Origin: GCA-2746795 sp964643965
GTDB taxonomy: Bacteria; Chloroflexota; Anaerolineae; Promineifilales; Promineifilaceae
Length of the DNA: 64,000 nt
Assembly (NCBI GenBank): GCA_964643965.1
Contig: CAZXVH010000006.1
Span: 34,732-98,731, forward strand
Direction: 5' to 3'
Below are positions 52,433 through 60,187 of this stretch, piece after piece. Under the pieces are notes generated by a model, which worked only from the letters and a program-made list of their open reading frames with translations, searched no databases and was not told where the DNA came from. The translations under genes and the position numbers were made by a program. Position 1 is the stretch's first letter, and each line of letters begins with the position of its first letter.

Positions 52433-52822
52433 TTACTTCCAGAACAAGGAAACTGAATAATGGTGAAACTGGCTGTCGTTACTCACTAACAGTAATTGGT
52501 CTACCTTTGCTTGTGCAATAAGCAAGCGATCAAAGGGATCCCGATGGTGCATAGGTAAATCTGCTAAAGCAAAAACAACTGGCAACGTGACAGGGAGTAT
52601 TTGCAGTCGATTTTGTTCTTGTTGATGATGGATGATGTCGGTTAAAGGAGCGCTTAGGCGGAGTTTGCCTAACTGGCTTTTAATTTGCATTTCCCACACC
52701 CTGGCAACGCTCAACATCAGCGTGTTACTTGTGTCTTGACAGGCGGCGAGAACTTGCTGAGGTAATTGGTCTGGTTCGTTGTACCACCAAATAAAGGCAT
52801 GGGTATCTAACAAGAGCTTCAT
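52433..52822 (-). CDS. PIN-domain toxin (VapC family)
   Basis: 129 residues: MKLLLDTHAFIWWYNEPDQL (first Asp), MLSVARVWEMQIKSQLGKL (Glu), HHRDPFDRLLIAQAKVDQL (R-D-P-F-D-R) and LLLVSNDSQF (late Asp). All acidic residues of a VapC ribonuclease present. ATG at 52822 is five bases after the stop of the small upstream gene. Confidence 0.88.
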   Translation of the reverse strand: MKLLLDTHAFIWWYNEPDQLPQQVLAACQDTSNTLMLSVARVWEMQIKSQLGKLRLSAPLTDIIHHQQEQNRLQILPVTLPVVFALADLPMHHRDPFDRLLIAQAKVDQLLLVSNDSQFHHYSVSLFWK

Positions 52823-52827
52823 GGTGC

Positions 52828-53046
52828 TTAATTGGATCCAAACCAAAAGGAGTCTGGCAAGGGATCATCAAAATCATCGCTTACCCAGGTTGTCCCTGCA
52901 TCAAGACCGGGGATACGGGATTTTGTTTTTTTGGTTTTCGGCTTTTGCTGATTTTGATAGTGTAAGAATTTTACAAAATCTAATAAGGCTTCTAATTGGG
53001 ATTCAGGCAAAGAATCAATCTCTTGCCACAATGTATCTTTAAGCAT
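52828..53046 (-). CDS. DUF2281-type antitoxin
   Basis: 72 residues starting MLKDTLWQEIDSLPESQLEA, then LLDFVKFLHYQ and a basic segment (NQQKPKTKKTKSRI) with an acidic DDFDDPLPDSFW tail. This is the usual DUF2281 partner of VapC. GAGGTGAT lies six bases before ATG at 53046, so that start is chosen over one 39 bp upstream. Confidence 0.8.
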   Translation of the reverse strand: MLKDTLWQEIDSLPESQLEALLDFVKFLHYQNQQKPKTKKTKSRIPGLDAGTTWVSDDFDDPLPDSFWFGSN

Positions 53047-53202
53047 TTGTATCACCTCATCCAAAATTGAAGCAATGGTTGTCAATGTGATGAGTATAAC
53101 ATAATTGACTGGTGTATTGCGTAGATTGTAACAAATCTTTGCACACTTATTTTTAGAGTTGGCTGGTTGACAGATTGGTATGCAGGCTAATATCTTGCTC
53201 CC

Positions 53203-53499
53203 TCATTGCTGGGCGGCTACATATTCTTGCAAAGCTTCATCCACACGAGTCTGCCACCCTTTGCCCGTTGCCTTGAAATACTCAACTACCTCAGGCGACA
53301 GCCTGATGCTGATTGCCTTTTTGGGACTATCTGATTTTGGCCTTCCTAGTCGTTGTGTGAACGCTGTCTTTACCTTAGGGACAGAAACGATTTCATCGTT
53401 TATTTTTGGTGTTGCCTGGTCAAAGAAAGCCCCGTTTAGTTCAGGCGCATCATCAGGGTCGATCCAGGTATTCTCTAAAGCGGTTTTGTTCTCGTTCAT
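53203..53499 (-). CDS. brnA: BrnA-family antitoxin
   Basis: 98 residues. C-terminal ribbon-helix-helix-like part: GRPKSDSPKKAISIRLSPEV then VEYFKATGKGWQTRVDEALQ, the BrnA signature. N-terminal acidic stretch (WIDPDDAPELNGAFFDQA) should wrap the toxin. Its start overlaps the toxin stop by 47 bp. Confidence 0.9.
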   Translation of the reverse strand: MNENKTALENTWIDPDDAPELNGAFFDQATPKINDEIVSVPKVKTAFTQRLGRPKSDSPKKAISIRLSPEVVEYFKATGKGWQTRVDEALQEYVAAQQ

Positions 53500-53737
53500 T
53501 TGCTTTCCTCATCGAAATAATACGACGTCTGTCACCCCGTGGTGTCCAGACGACGACTACCATGCGTGTATCCAGTAAGCCAAAAACGATATAGCGGGGT
53601 TCGCCATACTTGATGCGTATATCTTCCATTTCAAGTATGGGGCCGCTAAAAACATCGTTGCATCGATCAAAATCTAATTTCCGATTCTTCAATGTTTGTT
53701 TTCGTTTGACTGGATCGTATTCAATTTCCATATTCAT
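53453..53737 (-). CDS. brnT: BrnT-family ribonuclease toxin
   Basis: 94 residues from MNMEIEYDPVKRKQTLKNRK, then LDFDRCNDVFSGP, YIVFGLLDTRMVVVVWTPRG and RRRIISMRKANEREQNRFRE: the BrnT RelE-like fold with its Arg-rich C-terminal catalytic segment. First gene of the brnTA pair. Start at 53737 or 53731; no clear ribosome site. Upstream of it 53738-53765 is AT-rich and likely holds the promoter that BrnA would repress. Confidence 0.9.
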   Translation of the reverse strand: MNMEIEYDPVKRKQTLKNRKLDFDRCNDVFSGPILEMEDIRIKYGEPRYIVFGLLDTRMVVVVWTPRGDRRRIISMRKANEREQNRFREYLDRP

Positions 53738-53767
53738 TATTGTATATACATTAACTTCGTAAATCAA

Positions 53768-54017
53768 GTAGAGAAAATAATGAAATTTAGAACTGATTCC
53801 CCCGTCTTTCCCGCACTTTTGCTTGCAATATAGCTAAACGGCCGTTTCGCCCCATTCCCGCGTTTCTTCCCATACGCGCCGTAAGTCTGTGCCAATCTGC
53901 TGGAACTCAGCTGCCCATCACGGTTGCTAGGGGATGATTCATCCTTCAAAGGCGACCTAACTCAAGAGTACGTCGCCCTTGCGTGGCTCAGTACGGCCGT
54001 TTCCCCAAGCCAGCTAT
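53768..54017. other. Spacer with possible gene scrap and two ACGGCCGT palindromes
   Basis: No credible gene. On the minus strand, about 53833-53916 reads WAAEFQQIGTDLRRVW then EETREWGETAV before a stop, possibly a C-terminal scrap. Palindromes at about 53839 and 53994. Confidence 0.3.
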
Positions 54018-54767
54018 TTACAACCACGCCAGCATCATCGTGCGCAGACTCAAAGTAATAATAAGTACCCCAATAATGCCCATCAGTGCTTTCGCCGGAA
54101 TCCGCTGCACCATCACCGCCCCCAGCGGCGCAGCCAACACCCCGCCCACCATCAGCCCGCCCACCACTTCCCAGGCGATGACCTTCAGGGTGAGCAAAAA
54201 GACGATAGACTGCGTTAAAGTAACGGCGAACTCGCTCAAGTTGACAGACCCCACCGTTTTTTGCGGATTATTGCCCCGGGCCACCAGGGTAGTGGTGACG
54301 ATTGGCCCCCACCCACCGCCGCCAATGGCGTCAAAAAAGCCGCCGATAACGCCCAACAGCGAAATGTATCGGGGCGTGTCTGTGCGCATCTCGTTGGTTT
54401 GGCGGCGCAGCGCTTTCCAGACAATGTAAACACCCATCAACGCCAGGTAAAGCGACAAATAGGGGCGAATGGCGTCGCCGGAGATGGCAGTGAGCAGGTA
54501 AGCGCCCACCGCCCCGCCAATCATGCCCGGCAGCACCAGAGTGAGGACCAACTGCTTGTCGATGTTGCCCAAGCGCCAATGAGATGTGCCGGAAACGGCC
54601 GTTGTGAATACCTCAGATAAATGCACACTGGCGCTGGAAACGGCCGGCGGCAGCCCCAGGCTTAACAAAAATGTGTTTGAACTGACCCCATACGCCATAC
54701 CTAAAGCGCCATCAATCAACTGGGCGACAAAGCCCACCAGCACAAATTGAATAAAAGTCGGCTCCAT
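54018..54767 (-). CDS. TauE/SafE-family sulfite or organosulfonate exporter
   Basis: 249 residues, seven or eight membrane segments. Seen: FVLVGFVAQLIDGALGMAYG, FLLSLGLPPAVSSASVHLSE, VLPGMIGGAVGAYLLT, GVIGGFFDAIGGGGWGPIVT (the G-G-G-G-W-G-P motif), FAVTLTQSIVFLLTL. Exports sulfite or a related anion. Divided from the Rrf2 gene, same strand, by 79 bp holding shared sites. Confidence 0.88.
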   Translation of the reverse strand: MEPTFIQFVLVGFVAQLIDGALGMAYGVSSNTFLLSLGLPPAVSSASVHLSEVFTTAVSGTSHWRLGNIDKQLVLTLVLPGMIGGAVGAYLLTAISGDAIRPYLSLYLALMGVYIVWKALRRQTNEMRTDTPRYISLLGVIGGFFDAIGGGGWGPIVTTTLVARGNNPQKTVGSVNLSEFAVTLTQSIVFLLTLKVIAWEVVGGLMVGGVLAAPLGAVMVQRIPAKALMGIIGVLIITLSLRTMMLAWL

Positions 54768-54781
54768 TTTAACCTCCCATT

Positions 54782-54797
54782 CTGTTTATCTAAACAG
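54782..54797. promoter_or_regulatory. Perfect palindrome upstream of the exporter
   Basis: CTGTTTA, TC, TAAACAG, about 15 bp before the ATG. A repressor bound here would block translation start or transcription. Confidence 0.5.
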
Positions 54798-54804
54798 ATA
54801 AATT

Positions 54805-54818
54805 CTATAGATTTTATA
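54805..54818. promoter_or_regulatory. Candidate Rrf2 site upstream of the exporter
   Basis: CTATAGATTTTATA; nearly the same as CTATAGACTTTAATA at 55329-55343 before the Rrf2 gene. Confidence 0.45.
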
Positions 54819-54846
54819 TACTTTTATTCTAAAAAATAACCCACAG

Positions 54847-55308
54847 TTAAGCGGGCGTGGTTTCCTGCGAGCCAAGCTGCCGTTCCGCCTCTACCCGGCG
54901 GGCCACATCCTGAAGCGTGGTCTGGTCCAAAATATCCGCGATAGCGTTGCGCACATCACTCATCACCAGACGCAGGCCGCAGTTTTTTTCATCCGGGCAG
55001 GCGCATGGCTCATAAGCCATCTGGCTCACACATTTAATGGGCGCCAATGGCCCATCCAAAATACGCACAACTTGCCCCAAGGTAATCGCCGTGGGCGAAT
55101 TGTTCAGATAATAGCCACCTCCCCTGCCCGCTTTGCTTTGCACAATGCCGGCATTACGCAGCGTCAGCAATATTTGCTCCAAAAATTTCAGCGGAATCTG
55201 TTCCTGGGCAGCAATTTGTTTCATTTGCACTCGGGCACTAGGATCTGGCTGTGAAGCCAGATTGATGAGCGCTCGCAGCCCATATTCACCTCGTTTTGAT
55301 AAATTCAT
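54847..55308 (-). CDS. Rrf2-family transcriptional regulator (IscR/NsrR/CymR type)
   Basis: 153 residues. Winged helix: MNLSKRGEYGLRALINLASQ, VQMKQIAAQEQIPLKFLEQI, LLTLRNAGIVQSKAGRGGGY. Then a Cys cluster CVSQMAYEPCACPDEKNCGL able to bind an Fe-S centre. Such proteins sense Fe-S status, NO or cysteine supply. The exporter lies just downstream, which fits a sulfur-related regulon. Confidence 0.9.
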   Translation of the reverse strand: MNLSKRGEYGLRALINLASQPDPSARVQMKQIAAQEQIPLKFLEQILLTLRNAGIVQSKAGRGGGYYLNNSPTAITLGQVVRILDGPLAPIKCVSQMAYEPCACPDEKNCGLRLVMSDVRNAIADILDQTTLQDVARRVEAERQLGSQETTPA

Positions 55309-55328
55309 ATGCTATAACCCGACTATAT

Positions 55329-55343
55329 CTATAGACTTTAATA
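55329..55343. promoter_or_regulatory. Candidate Rrf2 autoregulatory site
   Basis: CTATAGACTTTAATA 21 bp upstream of the Rrf2 ATG, matching the site before the exporter. Confidence 0.45.
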
Positions 55344-55393
55344 AGTAATAATAGGAGATGTAAAGGATGGTGTCAAGTAGGAAAAGATGGCAT

Positions 55394-57961
55394 TTAGAAT
55401 GAATGTCCCGGCTTTTCCCTCAACTTCACTTCCAACTCATCCAACTGATTGCGCCTCCCCATCAACTGCACCAATTCCCGCGTCTTTGCAGATTTGGTCT
55501 TCCCTGGCAATTCTTCATAATCAACATCCAGTTCAAAACAAAGCTGCATCAATTCATCCAGGTTGTATGCAGCCAACAGTGACTCTTGCAACTGCCGTTC
55601 TCGGCGTAAGGTAGGTGTTTCAATGCCTGCCAATAGCCCCATCACGTCAATTTTTCCGCGAATGGGCGCGTAGGGTGGTTCCAATATGCCTTCCGATTCA
55701 TACCAAAGCAGGTCTTTATAATCAATGGTGATACCGGGATGGCTAGGGATGGGGATATGCTCGGTGAGGGGCAGATTGGGCAAGGTATTGTGGATGGCGT
55801 GAAGTTGCATCCGAATGCTGTTGAGTAAGCCGCGCCGGGTGGCTTCATTGCCGCTGATGGTGATGAACAGTTTACGCGCCTCCAAATCGGTGCGAACCAG
55901 AGCCTTGTTGCCATCGAATTTCAGTATCGCGCCATTGCGCCAGGAGGCTTTGCGATCCAGCGCCGCCATCATGCCCACCATGAAGCGGGAGAGGATGCTG
56001 CTCGGTAAGAAGTCGGTGTAATGGATCTCAAAGTTAAGAAGTTGAACTTTTTGCAAAAGTTCAACTTCTGCTGGCTGTTCTTTGGGCAGCAGATCGGGGA
56101 TGAGGTACTGCTCTGACTGATGGGGAATGCGGAAGCTGAGTTCAAATTTGCGCATCATCTCCACGATGAAAATCTGCTGGTGGTGGGGATACACAACGGG
56201 GTCGAGAATGTGGTCGAGCATGGCGGTGGTGAGGATGCCGTTGTTGGCGGCAATTTTGCCATCTGGATCAGAGAGGATGCGGTAGACGCCATCTGTGACC
56301 CACTCTGGTTTGAGAACGTGAGTGCCTTCCAACTGGCGGTAATTATCGTCTTGATAGTTGAGGATGACGCCCAGACGATGCAGCACCTGCACCCAACTGC
56401 GCTGATCGGCCGGGGTTTCTATGCCCGCTTCTTGGCAATATTCCGCGTACCGTTCGTAGGTGATGTAGTTGGCGTCCATCGCTTCTAACTGCCTTTTGAG
56501 GCCAAACCAGGGGATAGGGAATGAGTCGTTGATGCCGGGTAGCTGGGGCAATGCTGCGGCGATGGCTTGGCGCAGGTCGTCGATGCCCGCGCCGCTGGTG
56601 CAAGAGGTGGCGATGACGTGCAGCAGGTTGGGGTATTTGTGTTTCAGTTCTCGTTCATCGAGGGTCAGAGCATGTATATCTTGTTTGTTGACGACGATGA
56701 TCACGGGGGCGTTGTCGCTGAGGCTGGCGACCAGTTTGAGCCAATGGCGCAGGCGGCTTTCTTGCTCGCCGGTGCGGGCGTTGATGACGACGAGGTAGAG
56801 GCTGCGGCTGGTGAAGAAGAATTGGTGGGTAGCCTGATATACGCCTTGCCCGCCAAAATCCCACAGGTTGAGGGTGATGGGGTCGGAATTAACCTGTGGG
56901 AACGCCCACTTGTGGATGTCAACACCGGGGGTTTTGCCCTGAGACTCATCTGGCGGCAGGTTGTGTAGCAAACGGCGAGCCAGGGCGGTCTTGCCGACGC
57001 CACCCTGCCCCACGAGGAGTAATTTAGCTTCATGAAGCGGACGGCGTTCACCAAAATAAGTTCTCAGAATGAGCGCGGGATTATATATTTCTGCCAATAT
57101 CTCTGGGGAAAGTCCCAATGCGGGATTGTCACGTAGGTCAAGATATTCTAATTGTGTCAACTGTTGCAGCGTTTCTGGTAAATGTTTCAATTTGTTGTTA
57201 CGCAGGTTAAGCTCAATCAGGTTTGTCATCTGACCGATTTCAGGTGGAACGGCCGTTAACAGGTTGTCGAATAGATGAAGCGCAGTCAGGTCAGTCAACT
57301 GCCCGATTTCGGGCGGAACGGCCGTTAACTGGTTGGCGTATAAATGAAGCACAGTCAGGTTAGTTAACTGCCCGATTTCGGGCGGCACAGATGTCAACGG
57401 GTTTATGCTCAAGTAAAGCTCAGTCAGATTGGTCAACTGATCGATCTCGGACGGTATCGTAGTTAACTGGTTAAGAGTCAGAGCAAGTGAAGTTAAGTTG
57501 GTTAGCTGCCAAATTTCCAGCGGCACATCTATTAACGGATTGAAGCTCAGGTCAAGCCTAGTCAGATTGGTCAACTGACCGATTTCAGGTGGAACGGCCG
57601 TTAAGTCGTTGCTGATCAGGACAAGCTTAGTCAAGTTGGTCAGTTGCCATATTTCTGGCGGAACGGCAGTTAATTTATTGTTGGATAGATTAAGCGAAGT
57701 TAAGTTTGTTAGTTTCCAGATTTCAGGAGGAACGGCCGTTAATGGGTTGGAGCTAAGTTGAAGATCAGTCAGGTTGATCAACTGACTGATTTCAGGAGGA
57801 ACGGCAGTTAACTTATTTCCGTTCAAGTTAAGTCGAGTCAGGTTGGTTAGCTTCCCGATTTCAGACGATAGTTCAGTTAATTTTTGCTGACCCAAATCTA
57901 AGTCTGTCCACCCTTCGGCGGCGGCTTGGGCAATCAGTTGGCGTAGTTCTTGTTGGTTCAT
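55394..57961 (-). CDS. ROCO protein: LRR, Roc GTPase, COR and C-terminal death-like effector-associated domain
   Basis: 855 residues. About twelve 23-residue leucine-rich repeats (residues 20-290, L-T-N-L-T-x-L-x-L-x-x-N-x-L-T-A-V-P-P-E-I). Roc GTPase at about 310-480: LLLVGQGGVGKTALARRLL (P-loop), TPGVDIHKW (switch Thr), LWDFGGQGVYQATHQFF (G3) and VVNKQDIHAL (N-K-Q-D). COR dimerisation region at about 495-740. C-terminus (about 780-850) LQESLLAAYNLDELMQLCFE, then DVDYEELPGKTKSAK and RELVQLMGRRNQLDEL fits effector-associated domain 7 (a death-like fold of conflict systems). It could recruit an effector sharing that domain. A 15-bp perfect hairpin (56037-56069) sits inside the coding region. 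Single gene, own strand unit. Confidence 0.9.
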   Translation of the reverse strand: MNQQELRQLIAQAAAEGWTDLDLGQQKLTELSSEIGKLTNLTRLNLNGNKLTAVPPEISQLINLTDLQLSSNPLTAVPPEIWKLTNLTSLNLSNNKLTAVPPEIWQLTNLTKLVLISNDLTAVPPEIGQLTNLTRLDLSFNPLIDVPLEIWQLTNLTSLALTLNQLTTIPSEIDQLTNLTELYLSINPLTSVPPEIGQLTNLTVLHLYANQLTAVPPEIGQLTDLTALHLFDNLLTAVPPEIGQMTNLIELNLRNNKLKHLPETLQQLTQLEYLDLRDNPALGLSPEILAEIYNPALILRTYFGERRPLHEAKLLLVGQGGVGKTALARRLLHNLPPDESQGKTPGVDIHKWAFPQVNSDPITLNLWDFGGQGVYQATHQFFFTSRSLYLVVINARTGEQESRLRHWLKLVASLSDNAPVIIVVNKQDIHALTLDERELKHKYPNLLHVIATSCTSGAGIDDLRQAIAAALPQLPGINDSFPIPWFGLKRQLEAMDANYITYERYAEYCQEAGIETPADQRSWVQVLHRLGVILNYQDDNYRQLEGTHVLKPEWVTDGVYRILSDPDGKIAANNGILTTAMLDHILDPVVYPHHQQIFIVEMMRKFELSFRIPHQSEQYLIPDLLPKEQPAEVELLQKVQLLNFEIHYTDFLPSSILSRFMVGMMAALDRKASWRNGAILKFDGNKALVRTDLEARKLFITISGNEATRRGLLNSIRMQLHAIHNTLPNLPLTEHIPIPSHPGITIDYKDLLWYESEGILEPPYAPIRGKIDVMGLLAGIETPTLRRERQLQESLLAAYNLDELMQLCFELDVDYEELPGKTKSAKTRELVQLMGRRNQLDELEVKLREKPGHSF

Positions 57962-58029
57962 GCGGTTCCCTCATGGTTGTTGGCAAAGCTGGCTAATTTT
58001 CAATTGTAAATGGTCAATTGTCAATGGGC

Positions 58030-58240
58030 GTGTGTAAACCCTGCCATGCTCAATTCAGGCATGATGGTAGGGGTTAGGCAATCGGGTGAAACCTGTGCCA
58101 GGCAACACTATCCTTTCTCCGGTTGCCTCGCCCGTAAGGTCATCGGGCGAGCACACGGGCTACGCAATGGGTGACATTGCCTTGCGTTTGGCAACGATTA
58201 TGCTCCATCGCATAACCCCTACCGCATCATGAGTGTAGGC
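58030..58240 (+). ncRNA. Highly structured RNA candidate, HEARO/omega-RNA-like
   Basis: The gap between the ROCO and PIN genes folds on paper into a closed multi-stem structure. Outer stem: GGTAGGGGTTA (58066-58076) with TAACCCCTACC (58213-58223), extended by CATGAT (58060-58065) with ATCATG (58226-58231). Inside: TGTGC (58094-58098) with GCACA (58151-58155) enclosing two hairpins, AGGCAAC (58100-58106) with GTTGCCT (58122-58128) and CGCCCG (58129-58134) with CGGGCG (58144-58149; loop TAAGGTCAT). Then GCAATG (58164-58169) with CATTGC (58175-58180) and TTATGC with GCATAA (58198-58215). The GCCCG-loop-CATCGGGC and GCACACGGGCTACG segments resemble HEARO/omega RNAs of IscB/IsrB systems as I recall them. 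No nuclease gene is present. Strand inferred from that resemblance. Confidence 0.6.
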
Positions 58241-58257
58241 TTGAGGGAATGGGCGGA

Positions 58258-58491
58258 TTATGTTTCGGGGAAAGATGTTTCGTTTACTTCGTTCAATACA
58301 AATTCGTACAACGGCTGGCTGATTCTAAAACCAGCGATTATTCTCAAATCGTCCATAAAAGACTTGACCATGGGAATGAGATTTTGACGCTTTGCCTCGA
58401 CAAGAACACCAAGAATACCGGTATAAGTGACTCCCAATTGCTTGGCTTCCGATAGAGCGATAATGGCAGAGGCATCGCTGATGACAATCAT
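58258..58491 (-). pseudogene. Internally deleted DUF3368 PIN toxin
   Basis: 77 residues where about 155-165 are expected. Starts MIVISDASAI, the usual PIN first strand with its Asp, then jumps to ALSEAKQLGVTYTGILGVLV and EAKRQNLIPMVKSFMDDLRI, GFRISQPLYEFVLNEV, the family's C-terminal third. The middle with the Glu and Asp pocket is missing, in frame, so the nuclease should be dead. Overlaps the antitoxin stop by 4 bp. Confidence 0.75.
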
Positions 58492-58736
58492 GAACGGCTT
58501 AGCGTTTTCAACGTTTGTAAGTCTTCTTGAAAATCAACAATATCAAAATTGACAGGAATACCACGGCTAGATAACGCTTGTTGAAAATCCAGCCGATGAA
58601 GCTGGGCGAGTTCGCTTGCTTGTTCTAAGGTTAATCGCTCTTCAACATATAAGTCTATGGCAACTTTTAAGAGAAATTCTTGTTCATTTAGATTTGTAGC
58701 TTTAACAATAGTGGCTGGTATGATGACATCGCGCAT
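58488..58736 (-). CDS. UPF0175-family antitoxin
   Basis: 82 residues. LLKVAIDLYVEERLTLEQAS, ELAQLHRLDFQQALSSRGIP, VNFDIVDFQEDL: the UPF0175 helix-turn-helix pattern found upstream of DUF3368 PIN toxins. Intact. ATG overlaps the toxin by 4 bp in the usual order, antitoxin first. Retained next to a deleted toxin; it may still regulate or protect against related toxins. Confidence 0.85.
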   Translation of the reverse strand: MRDVIIPATIVKATNLNEQEFLLKVAIDLYVEERLTLEQASELAQLHRLDFQQALSSRGIPVNFDIVDFQEDLQTLKTLSRS

Positions 58737-58833
58737 ATCATGAACCTCCTCGTATTTTCACTATGTGTACCTTCAAATATATCCGAATCGTCAAGCAATA
58801 AGGCTTCAGTTAGGGAGAGGAGATCTTCTAATT

Positions 58834-60126
58834 CTAAACCGTCTCCCCAATCCTCGTCTGGCTCACCGTGTCAAAAATGTGCAGGGTTTTCTTGGCGATG
58901 CCCGTCCAGCCAAAATTGCGCCGGGCAAAACGCGCCCCTTCCACCGACAATTCATGCGCCAGGTTGGGGTACAACATGGGGAAGGCCATCATCGTGCCCA
59001 GTTCCACAGCGCGATTGGGGTCGGCATAGAGCGCCTGTTTGCCGTAATCGATCAAGTCGAACAGCCCGCCATGCACGGTAATGACGGCCGGGGTGCCACA
59101 GGCCATCGCTTCAATCGCCACCATACCAAACGGTTCATAACGAGACGGCATCACAAAAACGGCCGCTGCCCGATAATAGTTCGCCAAATCCTCATCCGCT
59201 ACATAACTGACCCACACGATCTTGTCTTCAATGTCCAACGCTTTGGCTCGTTTTTTCAAGTCAGCCACCCCTTGATCATCTTGCGCCGACCCTTCCCCGC
59301 CAACGGCCGCGACTAGACGGGCATCGGGAACCAACTCAAACAGGGTGGGCAGCGCCTCCAGCAGCAGATCGTACCCTTTGTTATGCGCCATGCGTCCTAA
59401 CGTCAGCACATCATGCGGCCGCCAATCATACTTTTTCAGCAATTTTTCCCGATCTCCCTGGCGAATAGGGGAAAAGCGATCTTCATCCATGCCCGGCGGG
59501 ACGACGGTGAGATGCTTTTCCAACAGGTCATACTCTTGCAAAAGCAGTTCCGCTTGAGGTTCTGTGGTAGCAATGACATGATCACACATTTGATAGACGA
59601 GGAACTCTTTGCGGATGCGTTCCTCAAAACGATACGTTTTTTCCATCTCTTTGGCGCTCATGTCTGCCCCCAAGTTTTGTTGTTTCCACCAGCCCAGCGA
59701 GTGGGGGGTATGAATATGGGGAATATTCAACTCTTCTGCCACTTTTTGACCGGCCCAGCCGGCATCCCAATAATGGGAATTCACAATGTCATATTGGAAG
59801 TTGCGCGTACGAATAGCAGCCAGCAGATTGGTGACAAAATCGCCCACATGATCGTGCATATCTTCTTTGCGGATGAATTCTGAGCCGCCAAAGGGGATGC
59901 GCCAGACGCGCAGGTTGTCGTTGATCTCGTCGAATTCCGGCTGGTCTTCAAAGCGGCGGGTGATCAAATCCACCCGCCAGCCGAGACGACTGAAGCGTTT
60001 CGCCAGTTCCAGCACATAGACAACCTGTCCACCTGTGTCAGGTTTGCCCAATTCTGGTTCGGCAGCCACGTAGCCGTGCAGCGAGATCATCATTATGTTA
60101 TTGAATTGTTGGTTTCTTGGCATCAT
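58834..60126 (-). CDS. GT4 glycosyltransferase, sucrose-phosphate synthase-like
   Basis: 430 residues, two Rossmann halves. Seen: GYVAAEPELGKPDTGGQVVY (the G-x-x-D-T-G-G-Q loop of sucrose synthase and SPS), DIVNSHYWDAGWAGQKVAEE, HTPHSLGWWKQQNLG, VVPPGMDEDRFSP, LTLGRMAHNKGYDLLLEALP, VMPSRYEPFGMVAIEAMACG (E-x(7)-E) and TPAVITVHGGLFDLID. Transfers a glucosyl group to fructose-6-phosphate if SPS. The adjacent gene carries a sucrose-phosphatase-like domain, which strongly supports this reaction, though mannosyl or other nucleotide-sugar substrates are possible. 61 bp, with a hairpin at 60145-60178, separate it from that gene, which lies upstream on the same strand. Confidence 0.88.
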   Translation of the reverse strand: MMPRNQQFNNIMMISLHGYVAAEPELGKPDTGGQVVYVLELAKRFSRLGWRVDLITRRFEDQPEFDEINDNLRVWRIPFGGSEFIRKEDMHDHVGDFVTNLLAAIRTRNFQYDIVNSHYWDAGWAGQKVAEELNIPHIHTPHSLGWWKQQNLGADMSAKEMEKTYRFEERIRKEFLVYQMCDHVIATTEPQAELLLQEYDLLEKHLTVVPPGMDEDRFSPIRQGDREKLLKKYDWRPHDVLTLGRMAHNKGYDLLLEALPTLFELVPDARLVAAVGGEGSAQDDQGVADLKKRAKALDIEDKIVWVSYVADEDLANYYRAAAVFVMPSRYEPFGMVAIEAMACGTPAVITVHGGLFDLIDYGKQALYADPNRAVELGTMMAFPMLYPNLAHELSVEGARFARRNFGWTGIAKKTLHIFDTVSQTRIGETV

Positions 60127-60187
60127 GATTTATTGTCCTGATTCGGAAGTTCAACTTTTCTAAAAAAATTGAGCTTCCTGGTTGGGT

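Noticed and set aside
53764..53949. 61-residue ORF on the minus strand
   Set aside because: Low-complexity shadow of a spacer, no ribosome site, and another frame looks more protein-like.
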